A stretch of 64,000 bases of DNA from Trebonia kvetii (GTDB lineage Bacteria > Actinomycetota > Actinomycetes > Streptosporangiales > Streptosporangiaceae). Where the stretch lies: NCBI RefSeq assembly GCF_007827045.1, contig NZ_RPFW01000010.1, forward strand, positions 230,651 to 294,650, given 5' to 3'. The position numbers and the translations under genes are program-made. The notes beneath the pieces were generated by a model, which was not told the DNA's origin, made no database searches, and worked only from the letters and a program-made list of their open reading frames with translations. Position 1 is the stretch's first letter. Each line of letters opens with the position of its first letter. Positions 33,301-40,960 of this stretch are shown here, one piece after another.

Positions 33301-33792
33301 CGAGAGCAGGCCCTGGGAGAGGCCCTGGGGACGGTGACTGGCAAGGGCGCCCCGGCTGAAGTCAGTCCCGTCCCCGAGCGATCATTGCTTGACGTGCAGG
33401 TCGAAGGCGTGGAGCTCGAGCTGCGCCGGGTCATCGCCGATATGCTCGGCGGAGAAGCAGGCGCACTGCCACCTCATGTGAGCGGCAGGATTAACGAGCG
33501 CATCGCTAGTGCACGGCGCCGGAACCCGGGCCTGAGGAATGGCCATCATGACTCACTCTCCGGCAGGCTGGAATATTGTGACCTCCGCGAGCTCCAGGAC
33601 GTGCTCACCTCTAAGACGCTCTGGCCGCAGTTCGAGGCACGGTTCGGCAGCAAGGAGATGCTGAACGTCCGCTTTGCGCAACTTGCCGAGCTGCGGAATA
33701 GCCTCCGCCACAGCAGGACGGTCGACGACGTGACCCGTAAGGACGGCGAGGCCGCCATCATCTGGTTCCGGCAGGTTCTCGCACACGGATAG
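30346..33792 (+). CDS. GmrSD-like restriction protein: Mrr_N x2, reader domain, DUF262, HNH, HEPN-like C-terminus
   Basis: An 1148-aa multidomain protein. Two winged-helix Mrr_N-like repeats (about residues 5-105 and 140-245; both end in an AGLxDxPxxGVWRIT-type strand) are followed by a PUA/EVE-like reader (about 270-400; MVWMVRAGEGGVHAPVF, VANALYKFANDMQPGDVVV, ILLGEISG-type strands). Next comes DUF262 with LPDFQRTFVW and DGQQRLTSLYQ (about 480-550) and an HNH/DUF1524-like region with DDHHVFPRVYL and NHCLIDRATN (about 900-930). A C-terminal helical domain has ELRNSLRHSR, like HEPN RxxxxH sites. GmrSD enzymes cut modified phage DNA using NTPs. The ATG at 30346 follows a TACGCT -10 box by 5 nt, whereas the frame upstream of it is not protein-like. 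Confidence 0.8.
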   Translation: MAIPDYQTLMLPMLRILGDGADHTARSVIDALAAEFRLTPEEREQLVGSQRITLMASRAHWAMTYLTQAGLTDRPHRGVWRITDEGGRLLATDPARVDNALLARYEGFQSFINRSAGEPDDEAEAPVSGGNDTVAAVGVPSVDDLLRPMLEALSDGKAHAFADLVELIPDALHLDNEARGRRLASGQAVIYNRLGWTRTHLAKAGLVDNPDARVVILTADGASFLASHPGRVVTETLKRDCPPFLNWLADMGAIPAVERRDRGEPMVWMVRAGEGGVHAPVFVQQGAALLGWEEAGDTSGLTLEQVRDRVAHAWPGYGRRQLGQVANALYKFANDMQPGDVVVTPEPASRTVLLGEISGDYRYLTPPAVADYSHARPVSWRARISRDELSYWARNSLGTQLTLSQPPHVPEFLRLAEAHAADDEVSAVPQRARAANLPHLLEPVRIPVNAAAPPRAAADEFHTIPRSMLQLLAELDAGQLALPDFQRTFVWAPDETRELLVSMIRSFPAGALLFLQGGSATFKARAAEGAPLLRGRPSYLVLDGQQRLTSLYQAIYGVGDSRFFLDLGALLAGADVDQAVKVFSAERAAPLESLDAQARTLMMPLAAVRDFGAARWRDAVVPRRDDEDRERVRDLLREIEYACIDPLVKYAFPVTVLPEATPLEAVCAIFETLNRTGRPLTPFELISARAFAGGHSLYDLWNGALERYPILGDFGVKPYYLLQCIALRLGVSCKRRFVISLPADDIARGWDSAVTSMAAVLTLLRDECGVLTPKWLPYEPVLIPLATVWKEVEGTAGPAHGAMRSKLKRWFWCASFTGEYESSSATLAERDAPVLKSWLTGGDEPQAVRGFEWNPARWRTVTARQQGLYRATIALTLLQRPRDFHTGAPLTPELIEAGRIDDHHVFPRVYLRSIGKGDTVDSVLNHCLIDRATNIRIAGQAPSAYLEEMRTELGAVLDEVLSSHRLPTGPASPLATDDFEGFLDWREQALGEALGTVTGKGAPAEVSPVPERSLLDVQVEGVELELRRVIADMLGGEAGALPPHVSGRINERIASARRRNPGLRNGHHDSLSGRLEYCDLRELQDVLTSKTLWPQFEARFGSKEMLNVRFAQLAELRNSLRHSRTVDDVTRKDGEAAIIWFRQVLAHG

Positions 33793-33863
33793 TCCTGGGC
33801 GGCGTGCAGTGCTGCCGTCACAGCGACAACCCGCGGACAGCCGGGGCTGGGCTGGGGCGATAA

Positions 33864-34023
33864 AGAGTGGATGAGGACATCGAACCCGCATGACCAGCTT
33901 GGAAGGCTCCGGGTACGGATCCGCTGAGCAGCGAAAACGCAGGTCAGGTGCGGTGTCTCGTTGTCCGTGAGTGACCGTGATTCACCCAGGTTAACCGTCC
34001 GATCGGGCACGCAACGGGCACGC
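33864..34023. repeat. Attachment-site direct repeat, copy A (tRNA-Gly 3' half plus arm repeats)
   Basis: On the minus strand 33908 to 33864 reads as the 3' half of tRNA-Gly(UCC): anticodon loop CTTCCAA, AGCTGGTCATGCGGG, TTCGAT, CATCCAC. About 110 bp of element-type sequence follow, ending in the tandem CGGGCACGCAA/CGGGCACGC. The whole block is repeated in the same orientation at 42259-42421 with roughly four-fifths identity by eye. The remaining gap from the previous stop to the antitoxin start (34161) contains nothing else evident. Confidence 0.75.
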
Positions 34024-34160
34024 CTTCCGGCATGCTCATATGCACTGGTACTCCATCGTTCGGGACGCAGGCCTCGTGGGGGTGCGAGCGGCAGCAGCCC
34101 AGCCTCGATGTTGATGTTGTATGCTTCTTTGTGGATAGACAACATCGCTGGAGGTGCCCT

Positions 34161-34382
34161 ATGGCTGTGACGCAGATCGACATCGATCAGGACGCACTGG
34201 ACCGTGCGATGGCCCTGTCCAAGGCTAGGACGAAGAAGGACGCCGTCAACCTGGCTCTGAGGTACTACGCAGAAAGGCAGGAGCGGGCTGCCCGGATCGG
34301 CCGGCATTTTGAGCGTGCGCAGCACTGGGGAGCGGTCGAAGACGCGGAGCGGGTGCATCAGGCCGAGAAGGATGCCCGGTGA
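34161..34382 (+). CDS. VapB-family antitoxin
   Basis: A 73-aa protein beginning AVTQIDIDQDALDRAMALSKARTKKDAVNLALRYY (quoted in two parts: strand up to DALDRAM, helix from TKKDAVNLALRYY). This is the VapB type II antitoxin fold with an N-terminal DNA-binding strand and a C-terminal toxin-binding helix. The ATG has a GGAGGTG ribosome-binding site 6 nt upstream. The stop overlaps the toxin start in GTGA. It lies immediately inside copy A of the tRNA-Gly direct repeat, so it is the first cargo gene of that segment. Confidence 0.85.
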   Translation: MAVTQIDIDQDALDRAMALSKARTKKDAVNLALRYYAERQERAARIGRHFERAQHWGAVEDAERVHQAEKDAR

Positions 34383-34789
34383 TCTACCTGCTCGACACTT
34401 CCGCCCTGGTCCGACTGCTGCGCGACCCCAAGCTGCAGGAGGCGTGGTACGACCCGATCGATGCCGAGGCGATCGGGAGCTGCTACCCGCAGCGCACGGA
34501 GTTCCTCTACAGCGCGCGCAGCGCCGTCGAGTACGACGAGATCGCGGAGATGTTCAGCGACCTGTACCCGGATGTGACCGTGCCGAAGACCGCCGGGCGG
34601 TGGGTCTCGAGCGTGCAGTACCAGATGTCGCGCGCGGGCCATCACCGCAGTGCCTCGGCGGTAGACCTCATCATCGCAGCGACCGCCTCCTATCACGGCC
34701 TGACTGTCCTGCACGACGACGCCGACTACCGCGCGGTCGCCCGGCACGCGCCTGACCTGGCCGAGCACAGCATTCACGACTACGCCTAA
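34379..34789 (+). CDS. VapC-family PIN toxin
   Basis: A 136-aa PIN ribonuclease with all four acidic positions: YLLDTSALVRLL, RTEFLYSARS, SAVDLIIAATA and VLHDDADYRAVA. Length and order match VapC. The pair probably stabilises the mobile segment by post-segregational killing. A 360-bp gap follows before the next gene. It has no gene I can support but ends in an AGGAGGAG motif at 35103. Confidence 0.88.
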   Translation: MIYLLDTSALVRLLRDPKLQEAWYDPIDAEAIGSCYPQRTEFLYSARSAVEYDEIAEMFSDLYPDVTVPKTAGRWVSSVQYQMSRAGHHRSASAVDLIIAATASYHGLTVLHDDADYRAVARHAPDLAEHSIHDYA

Positions 34790-35150
34790 CCACGGACCAG
34801 AAAGGCTGCCCGCCTCCACATAGGGACTGCCGTAAATCACTTCGACTCATCGTCGGGTTGAGCACGCAATGAGGACGCCCAGTTCAGCCATCACCGGTCT
34901 CGCCCGGCTGGTCACCTCGATACCGTCGCTTACCCATCGGGGGAGCGGGCCGAAAGGCCCCCCGCTATGTTTGAAGTGTCGCCAACTCGTTAGCCTATGA
35001 CTGTAATAATTTCTGGCCACGGTTTACTCCTGGAATCGATCCAAGATGATTCGGCTGCCCTTGAGCACCTCGATATACGAGAAGGCCGGGACGTGAGCCT
35101 ATAGGAGGAGTCATACTGAGAGCCATTTGGCGACCAGGGGGCCATCGGAT

Positions 35151-35528
35151 ATGCCGGATATGACGCCGCGTCGCTTGCGGCTGTGGGGTGAACCCGGCCA
35201 GTTGGCTCGGGTCGACGAGAGCGCCGTAGACGAAGGGCGCAGGCGCCTAAGCCGACGACACGACGATATCGAGCTGGCGTATTTCGAACAGCGGACCGCC
35301 GACTCGATCGACATCGTCCTCTTGGTCCCGCCGTCGTTCCGCAGTGATGACTTTAGCGAGATCGCGACGATCCTGCAGGCAGCCCTGGGGATCGGGTCCG
35401 GTCCGCACGCGCTGATAGGGGACGACACCGGAGAGGTCCGGGGCATCGGTGGCGAAGGAAGAACGTGTCCCCGTTGCCATGGCTCCGATGGCTCCCACGT
35501 TCCCGGCTGCCCGAATGACCGGCGTTAG
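35151..35528 (+). CDS. Small protein with C-terminal zinc ribbon, first gene of the CHAT operon
   Basis: A 125-aa protein. The N-terminal part (PRRLRLWGEPGQLARVDE, DDIELAYFEQRTADSIDIVLLVPP, DDFSEIATILQAALGIG) looks like one compact alpha/beta domain. The C-terminus has CPRCHGSDGSHVPGC, a likely Cys3His zinc site. No family recognised. Starts at TTG 35127 or ATG 35151 are possible; I used the ATG. The next gene starts 6 nt after this stop, so they are cotranscribed. It may be an adaptor, but that is inference from the zinc site and the operon. Confidence 0.65.
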   Translation: MPDMTPRRLRLWGEPGQLARVDESAVDEGRRRLSRRHDDIELAYFEQRTADSIDIVLLVPPSFRSDDFSEIATILQAALGIGSGPHALIGDDTGEVRGIGGEGRTCPRCHGSDGSHVPGCPNDRR

Positions 35529-35533
35529 TCGGC

Positions 35534-37159
35534 ATGGCCAATCCCACGAACCCGAGGCCGCAGCGCTTCGTGCAGCGGACCGGACGCGATGTATGGACGA
35601 CTCGCGGACCGCTGGCGTACCTGGAGAGCATCCAGGCGGCCGGCAGCGTGGCCGCCCCGTTGCTCGCGGGGGCGAGCTTCACGCTGGTCGCGCTGGTCCT
35701 GCAGTCGCCAAAGCCGTTTGGTCGCTGGCAGGACGTTTCCCTGCTGCTATTCGTCGCGGCCGGCCTTGCGCAGATCTTTGCGGTGCAGTCGGTTATCTGG
35801 ACCCGTCGCTACATGGTGACACCAGACGAACTTAAGCAGTGGCTCCCGGACGACTTCACCGATCACGGGGAGCGTCCCACCCAATGGCTCCAGCTATTTC
35901 AGCGGTTTTACGACGAGCGCGCCAGGCGATGGGCCCAGCGTACGAGAGCCTGGATCAATGCCGGGATAACGCTTCTGCTGGTCGGGATCGCGGTGGGAGT
36001 AGTGCCGCCGGGACCCGTCGGTTCGGTCCGCTGGCTGGTAATCGCGGTGGCCTGGGCCGGGGTCGCGGTCGAGGCCTCCTGGGTGGCCGCCATGGCGCTG
36101 GACGAGCGGGCCTGGCTCGGCATGCTGATGCGCTCGGGGGCGATCGTCACCGCGGGCGGCGCGACCGCCGCGGCCGGCTTTGCCGCCGCGGCCGGAGCCC
36201 CGGGCGGGGCAGCCACGTGGTGGGCGATCGGGCTCGCGCTCGCGGCGATTCCGTTTTGGCTTGCGGCCTGCACGGACGCCAGACTCAGGCATGGCCGGGT
36301 GCGGGTGGGGGCCCCGCTGCACGGGAGATGGTCGATCGCCCGGGTCGCGCTCGCGCCCGTCGCCCCGGCGGTCTTCGTCATGGCCCTATGGTCCGCCGTC
36401 GGAGAACTTGCGAAGCAACGTCACCAGGCGCTCCAGGCATCGCACCCCGGCGTCGAAGAGCTGCTGCCCAAGGGCGTCAGCCTGGGCGCGCACCACCGGG
36501 CCTGGAGCCAGTGCGCCGCACTGCCGGTCGCCTCCAGGGACGATCTGGTCGAGCTGCTCGATGAGTCGAGCCGGCTGCTCGGGCCGGACGGTCAGCCTGA
36601 ACCAGCCGAGCTCTGGGCAAAGATCGTCTGGTCGCCAGGCTGCGTCGTCCGAGTCATCGACCGGGAGGGTGACGAAGGGCGATTCGGCTACTACGTCGTC
36701 TACCCGTTGCTCGCGACGGCGGTGCACCGCCTCAGGTCTGGCCAGGTCACGGCCGGCGCGCAGCTTGACCCGGCCGACCTGGCGATATCCGCGGGCACCA
36801 TCGCGGGCTGGTACGTCGCGATCGTCTGGGCGCCAGGCGCCTCATGGACGCGGCGGTGCGTTATCGCGACGCTCGTGGACGCCCTCGCGGCGGCTGGCGC
36901 GGGCACTGCCGCCCAGCCGGTATTCACACGGCCGCTTACCCCTGAGGGCCAGTCGCTTATGCGGAAGTACGGCTTCACTGCTGTTAGCGCGTCAGCAGAC
37001 GCTATCTCTGTCTTTGAGAAGCGAGCTTCTAGCCTGTTAGTGGCCGCAGGGAACGAATTTTCGCTTTATGGTGAAGTACCTTGCGTTCTGATTGAGGGCA
37101 TGGACAGTTCTTCGTTTTCGGCGACAATGAACCTATTAGGGAGCTGGCGGAAGGAATAG
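35534..37159 (+). CDS. Polytopic membrane protein with C-terminal GNAT-like domain
   Basis: A 541-aa protein. Hydrophobic helices lie at about residues 38-58, 68-88, 140-160, 166-190, 195-220, 225-245 and 268-290. The cytoplasmic C-terminal half (about 300-541) contains GRFGYYVVYPLLATAVHRL, AGTIAGWYVAIVWAPGASW and a final MRKYGFTAVSASADAIS, which resembles the end of GNAT acetyltransferase domains. I infer a membrane-anchored GNAT-like domain, and the acetyl-CoA loop is not clearly conserved. It is tightly linked to the Zn-ribbon gene upstream and 64 bp from the next gene. Confidence 0.65.
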   Translation: MANPTNPRPQRFVQRTGRDVWTTRGPLAYLESIQAAGSVAAPLLAGASFTLVALVLQSPKPFGRWQDVSLLLFVAAGLAQIFAVQSVIWTRRYMVTPDELKQWLPDDFTDHGERPTQWLQLFQRFYDERARRWAQRTRAWINAGITLLLVGIAVGVVPPGPVGSVRWLVIAVAWAGVAVEASWVAAMALDERAWLGMLMRSGAIVTAGGATAAAGFAAAAGAPGGAATWWAIGLALAAIPFWLAACTDARLRHGRVRVGAPLHGRWSIARVALAPVAPAVFVMALWSAVGELAKQRHQALQASHPGVEELLPKGVSLGAHHRAWSQCAALPVASRDDLVELLDESSRLLGPDGQPEPAELWAKIVWSPGCVVRVIDREGDEGRFGYYVVYPLLATAVHRLRSGQVTAGAQLDPADLAISAGTIAGWYVAIVWAPGASWTRRCVIATLVDALAAAGAGTAAQPVFTRPLTPEGQSLMRKYGFTAVSASADAISVFEKRASSLLVAAGNEFSLYGEVPCVLIEGMDSSSFSATMNLLGSWRKE

Positions 37160-37223
37160 GAACGTCAGGGGGACCAGTGGAGGCGTCAGAGAATCCATCC
37201 GGTGAGCTGATGAGGCCGAGAAC

Positions 37224-38918
37224 GTGAGAACCATGACGCGCGGACTATGGCGCGTGGTACCCACCGGATCGCTTAAGAGCCGTCCGCGCGTTCAGAGCGG
37301 GTCAATTCTGGAACGGCTGGCGGCGCGATTCCGTCGCCTGATGGGATTTGCGGTGATGCACGCCGCGGCCCCGCTGCGGAACCGGACCGGCGAGCCAGCT
37401 TACGCCCGCGCGCGGGTGGAGACCGCCAAAATCGAGGAGAAATACAAGTACCGGCAAGAGATCTCGCTTAACGCAGATGTCTCCGAGGTAGGCGACCCGG
37501 CCGGGCAGATCAAAATCGTGCTGCCCTATGACGGTGACGAGTTCTTCACCCGTGATGCGTACGCCGACGTGGAGGCCGCGCGACGCGACGGCGCGGTTCT
37601 CCCTGACAATGCGGTCGTCGGCTTCCTGGCGCTGACCGATTACGAGAAAACCGATCTTGAAGTGCCGCTCGGGCTCCAGGGCAACTACGGCTCAGTCCCG
37701 ATCGCGGTGCGACTCCCCGGCCGCCCTGGCTCGGGCGAGACCGACCAGCTCATCATCGATAACAGCGAGTGCGTGTTTTCCCAGGAGTACCGGCCGGAAG
37801 ATCTCCGGATCTTTCCGGTCTACGTCGACATGGATCTGGACGATCCCGACATGGCCGAGGATGCTGACCGCCCACAGCGTTTCTCGGCCCAGGACGCGAT
37901 CGCGGACCTGCTGGCACGGCTGCTGGAGCGGATCAAGGTCATCGGGGACGCGCCCGAACGCCAGCTCGACTTCGAACCGGGCCTGTGGCTTCGGATGACG
38001 GTCCGCCTGCACCTGCCGCGCGGTCAGGCGGAGGGGGTAGAAGCCAAAGTCAGCAAGGTCTCCATGGGCTGGCCCACGCACACGTCGCTGAGTTCGCTCG
38101 AACTGCATGCGGACAGCAGGCCGGCCCTCCGGTACAACCCGCAGCAGGAACATGATGGCCGCAAAGGCGGCCTGGAATGGTCCGACGTCCCGATGACTTT
38201 GATCGGCCAGCGGCGCGATGCGGAAGTCACGCATACCGCGGACGATCCGGAAGCCGAAGAGGAAGACCCTGAGGTCAGGAAAGAGCTGGTCACGCTGACC
38301 AGCGGTGAGATGACGCTGTCCATATCAAACCCAGGAGACTTCTATAAGCAGGACACACTCACCGGCCGGGTTGAGGTGACCGTTAACCGCTTGCTGTCCG
38401 GAATGGACGCTCGGCTCTATGACGCGGCCGGCCGGCCGTACCCGGCGCAGCGGTCCGCGCTGAAGCTGAAGAGCGTCGTCACCACAGAGTTCTCGCTGCC
38501 GCTCCACGACGCCTTCGCTCGCCGTCCGATGTCGCCGTACCAGTGGCTGTACTTCGAAGAGGTCATCCCGAGTGCCTTGCGCCTCGACGACATAGCGATG
38601 GCGCTCAGGAACCGGGGCTTCACGCTTGTCACCTCGGTGCGCGACCTCGATCCGGAGGACTGCTGTATCAAAGCGGAGCGGGTGCAGGGACCAGATCTGC
38701 TCCGCCTCCAGGTGTACGTCAGGGGAGAGCGGCACAAGGCCCGTCGCGAACGCAGCGTCGACGGCGTGATGACCTACCGCAGCGCTGTCGCCAGCGGGGA
38801 CCTGCGGCTCTACGTCTACGGCTCGCTGCGGGGGGAGAGCAAGCCGGTCGTCCAGGAGATCAACGCGCTGAGACGGGCGCTGCGGGAACGCTTCGACCGC
38901 CTTCCAGCCGGACGCTGA
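37224..38918 (+). CDS. Hypothetical protein of the CHAT operon, beta-rich C-terminal module
   Basis: A 564-aa soluble protein with a basic N-terminus (possibly mis-started; GTG at 37224, ATG at 37233). Segments such as IKIVLPYDGDEFFTRDAYAD, ADLLARLLERIKVIGDAPE and WLRMTVRLHLPRGQAEG alternate strands and helices. After an acidic linker (DDPEAEEEDPEV) comes a module with MTLSISNPGDFYKQDTLTGR and VTVNRLLSGMDARLYDAAG. This module has the same pattern as the C-terminal half of the next gene's product (DPGDEISGRV, GGTLSGVTGVTLFNSLGG), so the two are probably related. No known family was recognised. It ends 13 nt before the B-box membrane protein. Confidence 0.65.
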   Translation: MRTMTRGLWRVVPTGSLKSRPRVQSGSILERLAARFRRLMGFAVMHAAAPLRNRTGEPAYARARVETAKIEEKYKYRQEISLNADVSEVGDPAGQIKIVLPYDGDEFFTRDAYADVEAARRDGAVLPDNAVVGFLALTDYEKTDLEVPLGLQGNYGSVPIAVRLPGRPGSGETDQLIIDNSECVFSQEYRPEDLRIFPVYVDMDLDDPDMAEDADRPQRFSAQDAIADLLARLLERIKVIGDAPERQLDFEPGLWLRMTVRLHLPRGQAEGVEAKVSKVSMGWPTHTSLSSLELHADSRPALRYNPQQEHDGRKGGLEWSDVPMTLIGQRRDAEVTHTADDPEAEEEDPEVRKELVTLTSGEMTLSISNPGDFYKQDTLTGRVEVTVNRLLSGMDARLYDAAGRPYPAQRSALKLKSVVTTEFSLPLHDAFARRPMSPYQWLYFEEVIPSALRLDDIAMALRNRGFTLVTSVRDLDPEDCCIKAERVQGPDLLRLQVYVRGERHKARRERSVDGVMTYRSAVASGDLRLYVYGSLRGESKPVVQEINALRRALRERFDRLPAGR

Positions 38919-38931
38919 GTCGGAGGTGGCC

Positions 38932-40701
38932 ATGTGGGATGTGGCAATCGAGCCGCGCGCATCGGTGGCCCGCTGTTACGAGTGCGGGTCGTCACCGGTG
39001 TTCGCGCTGTGCCACCACTGCTGGCGGCCGGGTTGCAAGAAGCACGTCCGGCCGTCGCCGCGGTGGGCGCGCAAGATCCTCCGGGAGGGGAGCGGTCCCG
39101 GCCTCGCCAAGGCTCCGGTCTACCACTGCGGAGGCTGCGCGCACGGGAAGGCCCTGACCGCGGGGACTACCTGGCGCTGGCTGGTGATCGTTCTTGGCGG
39201 TGCCGCGCTAGCGGTAGCCGGCATTGTCACGGTCCGGCTGAGCCCTACCGTCGGGGCGATCTTGCTGCTGACGGGCGGGCTGTCCGCCCTTGTCGCCATG
39301 CTGCATGTCTGGCGGGGAGTGGCTCGAGCGCGGACCGCGCTCCCGGTGCCGCTGCTCCCCAAGGCGGTCGACGTGGAACTGACCGAGGAACTGCGCGGGG
39401 AGATCACCCTCGAGGGCGAAGGCGATGAGTACCGGACGGTCCTGGACCCGGTCAAAGGTGAGCTCAGCGTGCGCTTCACGTTTGGCGGGCCAGATCGTGA
39501 GCGGGTGCGGCGCCGTCGCAAGCGAGCCCGCACGCACGACGCCGCCGTGCCCTGGTGCGCGGGGCGCATCCTGCTCTCGGGGCCGTTCGGCATCCGCACC
39601 GGAGATGAGATCGCTGGCCCGATCCTGCCGCTCGATGGCAACTCGGGCGATCACGCGGTCTTCCGTCCCCTGGACCCGCCCTCGTCGAGCCCTTGGAAAT
39701 ACCGCCGCCGCTACGAGCTCCGCACTGAGCCGAAGATCGCCAGCGGGCCGATCTGGATCACTCCGTCCATCGTCCCTGACTCGGGCCGTCACGGGCTCGA
39801 GCTGGATGTCCAGTGGGTCAAGTTCGGCCCGGACGAGGACAAGCCGCTGAGCCTGCGGATGATCGAATTGCTGCGGCTGGAGTTTCCGGTGAGGTGGGGA
39901 GAAATCCATACCTGGGGATTGCTCGACGAGGTGGGCACCCAGCCGCGGGCGACGGTCGGGCTGGGCGGGGAAGGCCGCCAGTTTATCGAACTGAAACGGA
40001 TTACCCCCGCCGACCAGGAAAAGGACGAGGCCCGGACAACTCACGTGACGCTGGCCATCCGCTTTTCTGGACAAGTCGATCCGGGAGATGAAATTTCTGG
40101 GCGAGTTACCGCCAAAATGGGCGGGACGCTCTCCGGGGTCACCGGAGTGACGCTTTTCAACTCGCTCGGCGGCCGGCGGGCGCTAGGCAGGTCGGCCAGC
40201 GTCAAGACGCGGGTCGACCTGGGCTTCCGGATCAGCCTGGCGAACATCCGCTACCAGGCGCTGCGCGTGGACCCTGACCGCGCGGCAGAGGACAGCAACC
40301 GGGACAGCTACGCGGACACCTTTGACGTGGTCCCGGACGACGAGGCAGTCATCGCGCTGACAAACGCGATGAGCGAGGAAGGCTATTACGTCAAGCACGT
40401 CATCGAGAACCCGCCGCGCAGCGGCAGGCGAGCCAACGAGTTCCAGCGCTACTGGGATATCAAGGGCCGACGGTATGTCGGTGTCTACCCCGTCGACTTC
40501 CACATCATCCTGACCGGGGAGGAAGTCCGTAGCGGCGGCATCCGCCCGGAGCGGGGGGCCACGAAGGTCCGGATCGTGGTGAAGGGTGCCTACACCGATG
40601 ACGAGATGGAGCGGACGATCCGCGAGGAGTACAAGCGGCTCCGTGACCTGACGGAGGCCACGCTGGGGCGCAAGAGTCCCATGACGAGTGAGACAGGATG
40701 A
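38932..40701 (+). CDS. B-box-like zinc-finger membrane protein of the CHAT operon
   Basis: A 589-aa protein. The N-terminal zinc-binding module has CYECGSSPVFALCHHCWRPG and CKKH, then YHCGGCAHG: paired Cys/His ligands in B-box-like spacing. Two transmembrane helices follow (about residues 85-105 and 110-132). The rest is a large cytoplasmic beta-rich region, whose last 200 residues match the module of the preceding protein. The ATG at 38932 has GGAGG 5 nt upstream. Zinc finger plus membrane anchor suggests an assembly or sensing role for the operon. This is inference, since no family function is known to me. Confidence 0.68.
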   Translation: MWDVAIEPRASVARCYECGSSPVFALCHHCWRPGCKKHVRPSPRWARKILREGSGPGLAKAPVYHCGGCAHGKALTAGTTWRWLVIVLGGAALAVAGIVTVRLSPTVGAILLLTGGLSALVAMLHVWRGVARARTALPVPLLPKAVDVELTEELRGEITLEGEGDEYRTVLDPVKGELSVRFTFGGPDRERVRRRRKRARTHDAAVPWCAGRILLSGPFGIRTGDEIAGPILPLDGNSGDHAVFRPLDPPSSSPWKYRRRYELRTEPKIASGPIWITPSIVPDSGRHGLELDVQWVKFGPDEDKPLSLRMIELLRLEFPVRWGEIHTWGLLDEVGTQPRATVGLGGEGRQFIELKRITPADQEKDEARTTHVTLAIRFSGQVDPGDEISGRVTAKMGGTLSGVTGVTLFNSLGGRRALGRSASVKTRVDLGFRISLANIRYQALRVDPDRAAEDSNRDSYADTFDVVPDDEAVIALTNAMSEEGYYVKHVIENPPRSGRRANEFQRYWDIKGRRYVGVYPVDFHIILTGEEVRSGGIRPERGATKVRIVVKGAYTDDEMERTIREEYKRLRDLTEATLGRKSPMTSETG

Positions 40702-40708
40702 CGCGGTA

Positions 40709-40960
40709 ATGGGCTGGGAATGCGCCGAGTGCAACGATCGGAGCCAGAAACCCGTCGCGGTGTGTCATCACTGCGGCAAGCCTTTGTGCACCAAAGACCT
40801 GGTGGTGATCTTTGACGACGCCTTCGCCGTGGTGTCAAGGAAGGCAAGGGGGAAAAGGAAGGCGGGGAAGGAAGGGAAGGCAAGGCATGAAGCGGTGCAC
40901 TGCCGGAGATGCCGCCGCGTCCACCATCTTGGATCCTTCGCGCTCGGAACAGACAGCTGA
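40709..40960 (+). CDS. Small B-box-like zinc-finger protein
   Basis: An 83-aa protein with WECAECNDRSQKPVAVCHHC then GKPLCTKD and a distal HCRRCRRVHH. The ligand order is the same as in the N-terminus of the upstream membrane protein, so the two zinc fingers are related. The middle is a highly basic stretch (SRKARGKRKAGKEGKARHE). The ATG at 40709 lies 7 nt after the previous stop; a GTG at 40688 would overlap it. The stop overlaps the CHAT gene start in TGATG, so the two are translationally coupled. It may be an adaptor for the CHAT protease. Confidence 0.7.
   Translation: MGWECAECNDRSQKPVAVCHHCGKPLCTKDLVVIFDDAFAVVSRKARGKRKAGKEGKARHEAVHCRRCRRVHHLGSFALGTDS

Noticed and set aside
33864..33908. 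Functional tRNA-Gly on the minus strand
   Set aside because: Only the 3' half is present, no D-arm or 5' acceptor strand can be formed, and the T stem is mismatched. It was kept as an attachment-site remnant.
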